Shown here: piece after piece, positions 46,883 through 58,450 of the stretch
Numbering within the stretch: position 1 is the stretch's first letter
How the letters are laid out: every line of letters begins with the position of its first letter
Source of the DNA: Deroplatys truncata
Lineage: Eukaryota; Arthropoda; Insecta; Mantodea; Mantidae
Length of the DNA stretch: 64,000 bases
Assembly (NCBI GenBank): GCA_030765065.1
Contig: CM060978.1
Span: forward strand, 222,227,498 to 222,291,497
Direction: 5' to 3'
The notes under the pieces: generated by a model
What the model was told of the DNA's origin: nothing
Databases searched by the model: none
What the model saw: the letters and a program-made list of their open reading frames with translations, nothing else
Program-made: the position numbers and the translations under genes

Positions 46883-49249
46883 AATAAAATCTGCTTATGC
46901 TCCGTTGTTCAAATATAGAGCAGGGCAGAAGGGCCTGTTTCCCTTTCTCTTCACTGGAAAAGACTTCATGGCCTCATTCTGGTATGCAGCCATACCAAGG
47001 TTAGAGTTTATAGCCTATGTAGAAACGATTAATTGAAGATGAAAAATTTAAAAGTTTTTATCATTCATATTTGCAATTAACTTTCAATTTAGGAATAGGG
47101 TACCTTCACTTAACAAGCTTCCCTTGGTTTATATACTTATTTAAAAGCTAAATACTCTACAAATGCTTGCTTTCTTTTTTTTGGCTTTTGAAATTGTTAT
47201 GGTTCTAAGAGCAGGCTTATTGTTTTAAGATACAGAGACTTTATCTGGTATCTGGTGTAGTTTTGCATGAAGGTTATAAAACTGTTTTGTTGCAACCAAA
47301 ATAATGAGAAAAATTCTTAAACTTCCTTCTCTTCTATCATTCTGGATAAGAGCAAGTCAAGCATTTGACATCCTCGAGTGTGTGAAAAGCCTTAACAAAA
47401 ATAATTCAGGAAATTGTAAAATGTTTTGTTTTTATCTTTTATTTACAATTTCTGACTTTGACAAAGTTTGCCATGATGATACAGTATACCATAATTTTAA
47501 TTTAGCAGAATATATATAAACAATGTGTAATAAGCTACTTATTTTCACAGACCTTATTTAAAAAATATAGTGTTTACAATTAGATTAGTTTGCAAAAGGA
47601 TAAAAGATTAAAAATGTAGATGTTGTTTACGAACTATGAGTGCCATATAAATCGTTCCTTAAAATTGCTACAGAATGTTTTATTATACTAGTGGTGATTT
47701 GTTCTTGGATGCTTTTTTTCATTCTGTATTTTGTGCATATAATACATATCTAATACATATAATTTCATTTTTTAATTTAATGACTGGGCTTAAGACAAAA
47801 TTGAAATTGAACATGATTGCTGTTCGGTAAAACTTTTCTAACCTTCATCTTAAGCAAACTCTCTTTCCATCAATAACAAAGGGTCTCTTACACAACTTGC
47901 AACAAATTCAAGTGCTCAATTGGTAAAGAGCTACTGTAGAAGTTCAAATTAAAGAAGCTCAAATTCACAAGACTGTTTTAGGTGTTCTTTGGCAACAATA
48001 CTTCTTTTTCAAATAACACAGGTATTTTAGCATACTCATCATAATATACTACTTAAAGGAGTAAGTAAAAGTCCAAAAATTTATTTATGGTTAGCAAGAG
48101 TTTTGGAGGTAAACAAGGAAGATTAGCTCATGCAATAAAATGTTGGTTATTTGCTAATGTCTGATATTTATTTACTCATATTCAAATATAATTCTTTATC
48201 TTTGTCTTACCAGGCTCCTCCCTGGAGAGAAACTAAAACTCAAACTATCAATCACCAAGCAGCTACATCCTGTCTTTTTGCACTAAACTGTCTACTAGTA
48301 ACGGTCACTAGCCCTCTCCAAATCCCATCTCTGTGCATAGTGTTGCCATGCATTTGGAGGGACATTTGAGACTCATCAATAGTCACTTATTATAAAAGTC
48401 TAACTTCACATCCCCCCCCCACTGGGAATAGTCACTCTCCTCATTCGGGTAAGAAAGATACAGACCTATAACATAAAAGAATGAAGATAGAAAAACAAAA
48501 AGAAATACAAAAAATGTTGCTACAGCTCTTTGTCTTTATTACAAAAATTGAGTGTTTTTGCCTATTCTTCTTGAGAATCCCTCAACTCCTCTAATGAGTC
48601 TCTTTCTTTACGCTATATTGCTGTGGACAGAGCACAATACTGACATTTTTTTCCACTGCTTACGGACCAAGTGGAAAGCCCAATTGTTATCACTGTGGCA
48701 AGGCTGGTGACTGAGCTTGTGGAGTGGCAATGACTAAGCTTTCAGAGCTACTGAGAATGGAACCTGTATTCTGGTCTCTCTACCAGGACTAATAACTTTT
48801 GCCAAAGAAAGGATTATCTTTGGGGACCCTCAGAGCTACATTGATGCCCAGTTAGGTACTATTCTGCCACTATATTCATAAGCCAACTCATAGTTCTGGG
48901 CGGGGGGGGGGTCCACAGGCCAGGAACTGTCATTGCCATGGTTGAAACACATTAAAAAGAGGAATTAAGGTTTTAAGCAGGGCTGCAGCACAATTATGGA
49001 GAAGAAATAGTTAAATATAAAGAGAAAGAAAAAAATTTGATGGTAGACATTGAAAATAAACCTAAATTTACAAATATGGCAAATACTGAGACAAAAGCAT
49101 TTTTTAGTGAACACAAACATATTAAAATTGTATGCTAATATGCATTTGTTCAATAATTTAGAGGGTGCACACCCTAAAACTTGCTATACAAAATAACATT
49201 AATGTCCTTAAATGGTTAATAATACACTTTATTATAAAACCCTGCTATT
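46883..49249. other. no gene recognised (presumed intron)
   Basis: 2.4 kb. Short open frames (46833-47036, 47304-47519, 48151-48369) lack known domains. At 48660-48710 one frame has a faint CCHC-knuckle look (NCYHCGKAGD). C-rich (48411-48420) and G-rich (48902-48911) runs stand out. Confidence 0.45.
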
Positions 49250-50274
49250 TGAAGTTGTTTTGTTATTTGCCCCACGTTTTGGGAGCCAATTTGAAGTAGG
49301 TTGTTGCTTCACGTATGGAGAGCCAATTTGAAGCAGTAGTTGTATTGTTGTATGAAGGAGTTGTATTATAGTTCAACCGTTGGGGAGCCAAACTTGAAGT
49401 AGTTGCAACCACATGTATGGTAAAAAGTTTCCAGTAGCCTTCACCCCAAATGTACTTTCCGGTGGCCTTTGCCCCAAATGTTTAAAAAATATTAACTTTG
49501 TAATTTGACTGTTTCTTTAAATATTATATATTTATGTTTGCTTCGGCTGCGTCAGTATTTTTGTTAGAGACATGGATGTCTTAGCAGGGCGTCGTGCGGC
49601 TGAAGAATGTAGGCTTACACAGGTTATAATGTTTACTTCACTACATTTATTAATCCTGACACCAATTAAATAACACTTCACTGATATAGAGAGAGAGCTG
49701 TGAGATTCTTTTATTAATTACTTGCACTTTTTAACACGTCAACTATTTTTGTCTCATACGAATACGTATTAAATTTCTCAAGGACACATCTCACGTCCAG
49801 TTAGGAACACTGTCTACAAGCAACTAACTTGATTTCTGCCGCCTAAATTTGTAAATTTCTGTATTTCAATTTCTGATTTGCTAATCCTACTCCAATAGAA
49901 TACTTTTATTTAACTTAAGCTTTTTTCTTGTTGTTGATTGGCTATTTTATAGACTGTCACAAAAATTACATTATTGTTGCTCCAAGAATGACTAGTAGCA
50001 TTATTACACTTTTTTACTCATTATTGCCTCAAGGTTACCTCATTGCTAGCTACTTTTAACCTACTATTCTTACAGCTCCTACATTATTAAATTACGTAAT
50101 AGATTCATATAACATTATTACACATGTATACAATAATATAAACATATACAATGACTGTACTATACACTTTTTATATATTGTTACTTATGCATATTGCTTT
50201 AAGGCGGGCTGTTATTGAATATATACATTATATAATTTGACTAAAATCATTTAAGTGTTAAAAATACTGCCTCA
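49250..50274 (-). mobile_element. solo LTR, copy E
   Basis: 1025 bp with family ends (TGAAGTTG ... CTGCCTCA on the plus strand). Flanks TATT and TTAT do not match, so no target duplication is claimed. It contains two GGGAGCCAA/GGAGAGCCAA motifs near the left end and two CACCCC/CGCCCC-type TTCCGGTGGCC units. No internal region. Confidence 0.85.
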
Positions 50275-50796
50275 TTATGTATAGTGCATTTCACACATAC
50301 AAACATCAAAACACTATAAATACCTTAACACCTTACTCTACTATGTATTACGTAAGTGCCTTCATCATTACTGATGCAATTTATATTACACACTCATAGC
50401 AACTATGCATTGTAATGAGTAAACTTTGGGGGAAGAATTACCAGTAAGCTTCATATATAACTAATCAAATTACTACTACAAATCTAGTCTAGACTTTTTT
50501 TTCCACCACATTTGTTGGCTCTCAGCTGCTGTTGGACATGGGAGCATAAACACATATCTATAATATAATTTTATATAAGAAAAATGGTTATTCCATAGTT
50601 AAGCAATTTTTAAACTATTATCAATGCATTCATTTCCTATTACTTCACAGACTGATAGAAACCATAACTTAAAAATATAGCCACTTATTTATTTTTTATT
50701 TTCATGGTTCTTTTAAAATTTTTCTACTGCTCAGGCCTATCAAATGGTCTCCCCTTACTAACTCTGCTGTCATATTTGCATAATGCTTTAAAGGAT
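50275..50796. other. no gene seen
   Basis: Spacer between solo LTRs E and F, far too short for an internal retroelement region and without coding traces. Confidence 0.6.
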
Positions 50797-50800
50797 CTGT

Positions 50801-51730
50801 TGAAGTAGTTGGTTTGTTGTATTGTTATTTGCCCCACGCTTTGGGATCCAATTTGAAGTAGTTTGTTGCTTCACATACGGAAAGCCAATTTGAAGTTCAT
50901 GTATTATATTTCGACTGTTGAGAGCCGAACTTGAAGTTCATTGCAACCGCACGTATGGTATCCGATAGCCTTCGTCCAAAAATTTAAAAAATATTAACTT
51001 TGTAATATTTTGGTGCGACTGAAGAATGTAAGCTTACACAGATTATAATTTTTAATTCACTCCTTTTTATTAATTCTTGACACGATTTAAATAACACTTC
51101 ACTGATATAGAGAGAGAGCTGTGAGATTTTTTTTATTAATTACTTGCACATTTTAACACGTAAGCTATTTTTTTGTCTCACACAAAATACATATTAAATT
51201 TCTCGAAAACACATCTTGCATTTGATTAGTAATACTGTCTGCTAGCAACGTATCCAGTTATAAGCTTTCTACAAGCAACTGACTTGATTTCTTATCACCT
51301 AAATTTGTAAATTTCTGTATTTCAAGTCTCTGATTGGCTATTCATAATCCAATAGAATACTTTTATTTAACATAAGCTTTTTTCTGGTTGTTGATTGGCT
51401 ATTTTATAAACAGTCACAAAAATTACATTATTGTTGCTCCAAGAATGACTAGTAGCATTATTATACTTTCTTACTCATTATTGCCTCAAGGTTACCTCAT
51501 TGTTAGCAACTTTTAACCTATTACTCTCATAGCTCCTACATTATTAAATTACATAATACATTCAGATAACATTATTACACAGGTATACAATAATATAAAC
51601 ATATACAATGACTGTAATATACACTTTTTATATATAATTACATACATATATTGCTTTAAGGTGGGCTGTTATTATATTTTGTATTATATAATTTGACTGA
51701 AATCATTTAAGTGTTAAAAATACTGCCTCA
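50801..51730 (-). mobile_element. solo LTR, copy F
   Basis: 930 bp, TGAAGTAG to CTGCCTCA on the plus strand, flanked by CTGT on both sides (50797-50800 and 51731-51734). Same orientation as copy E, but each lacks an internal partner. Fossil solo LTR. Confidence 0.9.
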
Positions 51731-51959
51731 CTGTTCAAGAAGCAGTAAGAAGAAGGTAGTGAAACTTTCCAGCTTTACATACTGACAAGGATAACAAATA
51801 TAGTTGTGCACTAATCTTTTCAGAAAGTATGCCCTTAAACGTACATACTATGAGTTTACACATACTCTCTTACACATAAAAACTAGTATTTTCAGATAAA
51901 AAAATCACGAATCAACAGTGACAAAACTTCAGCTCATTCACTGTACCAATCTTCTATAC

Positions 51960-52670
51960 CAGGGTTAACCAAACTGTCACTTTTGTTTGACTCCCCTTAA
52001 ATCTTCAAAAAATATAAACAAAAAGGAAACGGTGTAACTGTATTGGATTTGTTTATTCGTGAATTTTAAACAATTATATAAAATTAAGTGCTTAGATTTT
52101 TAATTGATATACAGTGCAATGACCTACTAATGGACAAATGTAAGGAAGTTAATTTGGTTGATTTTTATAACTCTCCGAATGACACATTCCCTCATTTGAA
52201 AACCTTTGTACGAGGACTAATATCAGTGTTTGTATGAACATGAAGACATTTTCAAAAATGAAATATGTTAAATCTAAAGGTCTGCTATAACTGATGAACA
52301 TTACAGTACAGAGAGTCAGTTTCATTCTTCTCGATGAACATGGGTTGCTATTAACGTAAAAATACTTAATGTAACAGATGTTAATATATATTGCCTATGA
52401 GTTACATTATCATGAGACAATGAATGAAAGACTAATCATTCGTTAAGAATTTAATTACATTGGTTATTCATATGTAATTTAATAAGAGAATTTACTTTTT
52501 AACAACTCTAGAATTTAGTTCAATAAAACACTGTGTTTGAAAACTAATATGATCTGTGCACCTCTTATCTGCTACTTTACTGTCCCTATCTTAAACTTAT
52601 GTGGCTTTGCCTGTGATTCAATCTCTAACAGTTAATGCGGCTCCCATTATGAAAAGTTTGGCAACCCCTG
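51960..52670. mobile_element. hAT MITE (about 0.7 kb)
   Basis: Left end CAGGGTTAACCAAACTGTCA; reverse complement of the right end CAGGGGTTGCCAAACTTTTC, a classic hAT terminal repeat. Flanking octamers TTCTATAC and AGCTACAC agree at 5 of 8, consistent with an old 8-bp duplication. No coding content. Confidence 0.72.
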
Positions 52671-52849
52671 AGCTACACAAACTCATACATACGCATATAA
52701 TATTAAAGCCTTTTGTCTGGAACATTTATTAAATCTTCTGAAAGAGTGACAGCTCTTCTTAGCATCACCACTACCAGGAACCAAAAGTACACATTTCATA
52801 CATAAACTTCATGCACATAAATAAAAGATAACACACTATTAGGCAATGT

Positions 52850-53733
52850 ATGTTCAGAACCAAATCAGGAATGGGGGCTGGGCTTTACGGTAATGGCACC
52901 AAGATATCTTATAGTCTGGGTACCTTAGCTACAGTTTTCCAGGCTGAGGTTAAAGCAATCCTATCCAGCGTCATGGAAAGCATTAAAAGGAGATATAAGA
53001 ATAGAAGTGTTCTTATCCTCTCAGACAGTCAAGCTGCTCTTAAAGCACTTGAATCACCATCAATAAAATCAAAGCTCATCTCAGAATGCTGGGAATCCTT
53101 AATGACACTGACTGAACACAATAAGGTTCAACTTATGTGGGTGCCAGGACACACAGGTATACCAGGCAATGAGAAAGCAGATGAAGCAGCCAAGATTGGC
53201 AGCAAAATCCCATTTTTGGGTCCGGAGCCTGTACTGGGGATGTCCTACAGACCAGTAAAACAGGCTATTAAGTGCTGGGCTCAAGCAGAACACAAGAACT
53301 ACTGGAACTTCTTGCAGACATTCCAAGTTGTTCATTACAGACCTGGATAACAGCCAGGCAAAGTACCTGCGCAGTCTTAGTAGAAGAAGACTTGCATGGG
53401 CAACAGGATTCATCACAGGACACTGTGCCCTGAACTTTAATCTATACAGAATGGGATTGTTTAACAACCCTATCTGTAGTAGATGTCTAGAAGGAGATGA
53501 GACTGTTACTCATCTGCTATGTGATTGCCCTGATCTTGCGAATCAAAGAGCAAGTATTTTTCGCAATCACTTTCCAAAGATAGATGAAGTATCGAAAGCC
53601 TCAGTTAGCAGTCTGGTTAAGTTTATAAGGAGCAACAGACTACTTAACTGATGAAAGGGAGGATTGCAATAGATCTTTAAGGTTGCAGTGCTTGGGCATA
53701 AAACCCACCTCTCTTTCAAACTAGAACTAGAAC
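52850..53733 (+). mobile_element. 5'-truncated LINE with RNase H and C-terminal zinc motif
   Basis: Flanked by a perfect 10-bp duplication TAGGCAATGT (52840-52849 and 53734-53743). The 3' end carries (GAACTA)n. RNase H residues visible: Glu in TVFQAEVKAI, Asp in LILSDSQAALKALE, and VPGHTGIPGNEKADEAA. The first catalytic Asp lies in the truncated part. The C-terminal region continues in another frame from about 53330 (AKYLRSLSRRRLAWATGFIT) to CSRCLEGDETVTHLLCDC and a stop near 53650. A frameshift near 53330-53340 separates the two. This RNase-H type belongs to the I/R1-related group of non-LTR elements. The perfect duplication indicates a fairly recent insertion. Confidence 0.92.
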
Positions 53734-53743
53734 TAGGCAATGT

Positions 53744-54685
53744 TTCACTTGAAAACTTATTAAGAAACCAACACTATTTAATCACTTTGCTATAAAAGAG
53801 AAAAAGGCATATTGTTTACCATTTTTAAAAGGAAGCAGTATTTAAATTATACCACAAATCAGAAGAAAATATCAGCAGCACTGACTTAACCTAACACTTC
53901 AGTAATGAGCTAAAATGGATCACAAGCAAAGAAAAAGAGGTAGCAGAATTAAAGACTATACAGCCCTAAGAGATCAAAATAAGGAAATAATGAGACATGT
54001 GTACTGTTTGTTGCTTAACTCTGGGAGCATTATGGCACTGAATTAAATATGTTACTGGAGTCACCTGTTTGCTGATCTTAGAAGGTCCAGAGTAGCACTG
54101 AAAGAACTTGGCGCATCTGCCCTTCTTCTGTATAGATGTGAAGTTTTTTACTGGCTGTTCCACATAGGCATTTCAGTGGAGGCATGTTGTGAATTAACCT
54201 TCTCTGGCCTTCTGGTTGTGCATTGTAGGAAAAGTTTATTGGAGCAAGCCTGCAGCTATACCTGGTTGTGTAATGTAGCTTCTCTATCATAAATGACAAA
54301 AAAGGATACATTACCTAAGGGGAATACCACTTTCCTTCATGTTACATTACGTTTGATGTCATGTGATAAACAGAACCAATTAACATGAAGCATTAACATG
54401 ATGGAATTAAAACAACTATCAATAAGAGGCATTAACTCTATGTTAAGCTGAGCGCATGCTAATTAGACCTTTAGTTTAGCAGCATTTCTTAACTTCACGT
54501 TACATCCTGTCATGTTAAGTAAAGTTCATTAGAAATCCGAACAGCAATAACTTAAACACATAAAGTGAGTCATATTTCAATGATTAGAAATTTATTCATG
54601 TGAGGGAGATATTAACTGGTCCATTGCACAGGGCATATTTACTAGAGAGGACTTGATGCATCAGCATGACGAATAACCAATTTTT
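53744..54685. other. no gene seen
   Basis: Nothing recognised on either strand; the open frames here lack known domains. Confidence 0.5.
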
Positions 54686-55200
54686 AAGTAGATAGATAAA
54701 TAGATATTTATTTACTTTAAATACATAGTGTATACATATTCCACTTTACATACTTCACCGAGTTGCTGGTTTCCTAGGGTCCCTATCCTCCAACACTGTG
54801 GTTACCGAGTCAATGAGCCCTACTTGACTGAATAAATAAATATGTTATTAATCTACTTTTCTATAACTACTTTTCTTCTTACTCCTTACTCCTTATTCCT
54901 ATAATTCTTCAGCCATCTCTTTCTAATTAAACCTAAATATTTTCCTACTTCTAATATGTTCTCCTTGCATTTAACACCCAACATCTTTCTACCTATAATC
55001 TCAATTGGTAAATTGTCCCATTTCTTTTTCTGCCATCTTTCCCTCGATTCCTTAGTTCCTTCACATTCTAGAATTAAATGCCAATAGTTATTGTACTTTC
55101 TATTACATAGCGAACACTTTCCTTGATTCTCTCTTTCCCCTAAGCCTTTTAACATCAATACTCCTGTCCTCGCCCATGCAAAACCTTCTCTTGCTGATTT
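54686..55200 (-). mobile_element. LINE 3' end fragment
   Basis: Minus-strand frame reads AREGFAWARTGVLMLKGLG, then CSLCNRKYNNYWHLILEC, a C-x2-C-x8-H-x4-C finger as found at the C-terminus of several LINE ORF2 proteins. It ends at a stop near 54886. The 3' tail is A/T simple repeat (54690-54720, AAATAGATATTTATTTAC on the plus strand). No RT domain remains. Confidence 0.68.
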
Positions 55201-55345
55201 GTCACATATATCGACATATATTTTTAAGTATTTATAGAACCAAAAGGCAAACAGGAATACATAATAAAATAAAAATGTTTTCTTTTTTAACGACACTGTC
55301 ACAGATCATATTAGTGCCACTCGTGTGCCAGAATTTTGTCCTGCA

Positions 55346-55450
55346 GGAGTTCTTTTACACGCCATTAAATCTACTGACATAGGGCTGTCACTTTTAAGCA
55401 CACTTAAAAACCATCACTCTGGGCCGAGTTTGAACCTGTGACCTTGGAGG
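55346..55450 (+). repeat. short interspersed repeat S-B, copy 4 (partial)
   Basis: From GGAGTTCTTTTACACGCC to GAGTTTGAACCTGTGACCTTG; more diverged than copies 1-3 and lacking the first ~100 bp. Confidence 0.6.
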
Positions 55451-57381
55451 AATACATAGAGACTAAACTTCCACCCAAGACACATAAATGTAGGTTAGGT
55501 TGACTCCTCTATTTTGAAGAATTAATTTTTAAATCAATCAATCAACCAATCAATCAGATGTGTTAACTACTAGAGTACAGAGAGCCCACTCACTTCACTA
55601 AAACTACAGGAGGTTACCTGTAACTATCTAGTACCCATGAGTAAGTGTAAGTGGATAGTTAAGTGAGCAGTGTTTAATCAATGTTGCTAACCAACATATT
55701 AGAATGATAGTTTTCCTAAATAAAGTATTAAATTTTTTATCATTCCCCAATTTAATGTACATATGCTGTATTTTACGTCCCTATTTATTAACAAGTAAAA
55801 TATTGTATACAAACTTCTAAGAATGAAAGAGTTATAGAAAAAAAAAATGATACTGCAGTGCTTCAGTATTACAGTTTCACATATCTGGTTAGAGAGGGAC
55901 TTCAGCCCCCTAAGTGTATGCCTCTGGACATTTGACATTTCTGTGCTACATAAAATTAGAAAGAAAAAACAAATCAAATAATATTTCTTACATGTATGTT
56001 AATTTCTGTATACTTCTACTTTCCGTTTAATAGAATATAACAGTGTTTTCAATTCTGTCTTTATTAGGATTCAAGTTGTTTACACAATTGATTTCGGTTC
56101 CATTTATTATTTATTATAATAGAGTCAACTCAAAATGAATAATATCCCTTGGCAAGAAGATATATGGATATGTTTGTGCTTATATACCTTCTATGTGTAT
56201 GATTAGTCTCATATGCATTTGGCAATAAAACTGCATGCTGCTGAATGTTGACATGGCTACTGATTTTGTATGATTGCAAGTCCTCATAAAAAGCCAGTCT
56301 TGCCTTAAAGTTGCAGAAAGCCAATATAAGCCATGTCAGCATTAAACAGAGTTAAGTTTAGTGGCAAATTTAAATGAAATAAATAATACAGAAAATAGGG
56401 ATGCCATGTCAACATACATTCTAAGGTTTCTCCCATAATTTCTGGCTCTTCAAGGCTAGTGGCATACCACTACTCATGGAAATTTGAGCACATTATTGTA
56501 AGTAGCTTAGTGGCAGGTTTGTTAATTGCCTAAAGACCGCTGGTATGTTGGTGTTGGATGAGACTACTTCGAACCAAGTTCCTGATAATTCTGCCACAAG
56601 TCTTGACATTCTTACTTATCCATTTCTGTTTGCATTAGAGGGCTGCTAATTATAAACTATAAGAAAGCTACTTGATGAAAACTTCCAACCGATTTTCTGA
56701 GAAATTTTAGGATAGGTACCATTTCACATAAGAGATCTGAAAAGGTTTAAAATCTAAAGTTCGTGAAATAAATTTTAAAGTACAGTAATACTATCACCAA
56801 AAGAGGGAGAAGTGCATTAAAAATATTGCCTCTTCTGTGCATTTACTTATACTAAGATAAGCAAGTGTTTTTCACTGGGTTTGTTTTTGAAGTCCATTAT
56901 ACTTCTGTTACAACTGTTAGAATTTTTTTTAAATTCAGTATTTATTGCTTTTGATGTTTGTTTATTACTGTTAGATATTATTACATAATTGATTTTATTT
57001 TTGTTTCATTTAATAATAAATAAACGGGACCTTTCTACCCTATTCTTTGACCTTAAACCAATGTATCTGTGAAATTCTGGCAAAAAATATGAACATTTTC
57101 AATTTTTTTGTTTTTACTATTTTTTATTATACAGAATGTTAAAGAAAAGGTATTCCATTTTGTATCGGCTAAAACAAGAAAAAAGTGTCCAGTAAACATG
57201 GGATCTGAAATGCATACCTTAAAGAACTAGGAGCACTTGTTCATCTTCACTACTGCAAAAAAACATATCTTCTACTGCAAGCTCTCTGCTAGTATGCAGG
57301 AACTAAAGAATGCAGTAAACAAATGACAACACATTATTCTATTACTGTGAAACAACATGGTTTCTAATGTAATCTGCTTGC
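55451..57381. other. no gene recognised
   Basis: 1.9 kb AT-rich DNA. A short AATCAATCAATC tract is at about 55535-55557. No domain found on either strand. Confidence 0.5.
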
Positions 57382-57385
57382 AATT

Positions 57386-58285
57386 TGAGGAAGGAGTTGT
57401 ATTTTAGGAGGAATGTTGTATTGTATTTCGACTGTTGGGGAGCCAAACTTGAAGTAGTTGCAACCTCACATACAGTAAAAAGTTTCCGGTAGCCTTCACC
57501 CCAAGTTTAAAAATATTAACTTTGTAATTTGACTGTTTCTTTAAATATTGTATATATTTATGTTTGCCTCGGCTGCATCAGTATTATTGTTAGACATGAA
57601 TATCTTTGCAAGGAGTGGTGCAGCTAAGAATGTAGGCCTACACAGATTATAATCTTTTACTTCACTCCTTTTTATTAATCCTTGACATGATTTAAATAAC
57701 ACTTCACTGATATAGAGAGCTGTGAGATTATTTATTAATTACTTGCATTTCTTAACACATAAACTATTTTTTGTCTCACACTGAATACGTATTAAACTTC
57801 TCAAGGAACGGTTAGGAACGCTGTCTGCTAGCAACTGAATTCTGAATTTGTACAATTTTCTCTATTTCAGTTTCTGATTGGCAAATCCTACTCCAATAGA
57901 ATACTTTTATTTAACTTAAGCTTTTTTCTAGTTGTTGATTGGCTATTTATAAACTGTTTTAAAAAATATTAAATTATTGTTTCCAAGAATGACTAGTAGC
58001 ATTATTAAACTTCCTAACTCATTATTGCCTCAAGGTAACCTTATTGTTACCTCATTGTTAGCAACTTTTAACCTGTTATTCTCACAGCTCCTACATTATT
58101 AAATTATGTAATACATCCACATAACATTATTGAACATGTAGATAATAATATAAACATTAATACAATGACTATTACATGCATTTTATATATTATATTATAC
58201 ACATATTGCTTTAAGGTGGGCTGTTATTATATTTTATGTTATATAATTTGACTGAAATCATTTAAGTGTTAAAAATACTGCCTCA
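57386..58285 (-). mobile_element. solo LTR, copy G
   Basis: 900 bp, TGAGGAAGGAG to CTGCCTCA on the plus strand, flanked by AATT on both sides (57382-57385 and 58286-58289). CCAATAGA and AATAAA-type words are placed as in copy B. No internal region. Confidence 0.88.
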
Positions 58286-58315
58286 AATTACGTATGACCT
58301 GCACTTGCAAACCAT

Positions 58316-58450
58316 CTAAAGGAGGTACTCAATATGGTGTCCATTCATAGTAAGGCATGCTTCTGTCTGACATCTTAGGGGATCATGCACTCTCACCATT
58401 CCAGGTTGGTCATGGATGCTCTGACAGGCATTGATGATGCCTTCCATTAA
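58316..58450 (-). pseudogene. Tc1/mariner-like transposase C-terminal fragment
   Basis: Minus strand reads IINACQSIHDQPGMVRVHDP, then RCQTEACLTMNGHHIEYLL. This matches the C-terminal tail (helical block, RRxQACxxxNGGHFEHLL) of a common insect transposase-like family. Only this tail remains, about 30 bp beyond solo LTR G. Confidence 0.7.

Noticed and set aside
48660-48710. Zinc-knuckle-like NCYHCGKAGD as a gag-type gene
   Set aside because: Only about ten residues look right, with no matching sequence on either side; too little to call an element.
49250-51730. LTRs E and F as the two ends of one full retroelement
   Set aside because: Only about 520 bp without coding traces separates them, and copy F has its own private duplication CTGT, so they are independent insertions.
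55490-55502. GTTAGGTT-like words as telomeric repeat
   Set aside because: Only two units are present; insect telomeric TTAGG would need a longer array.
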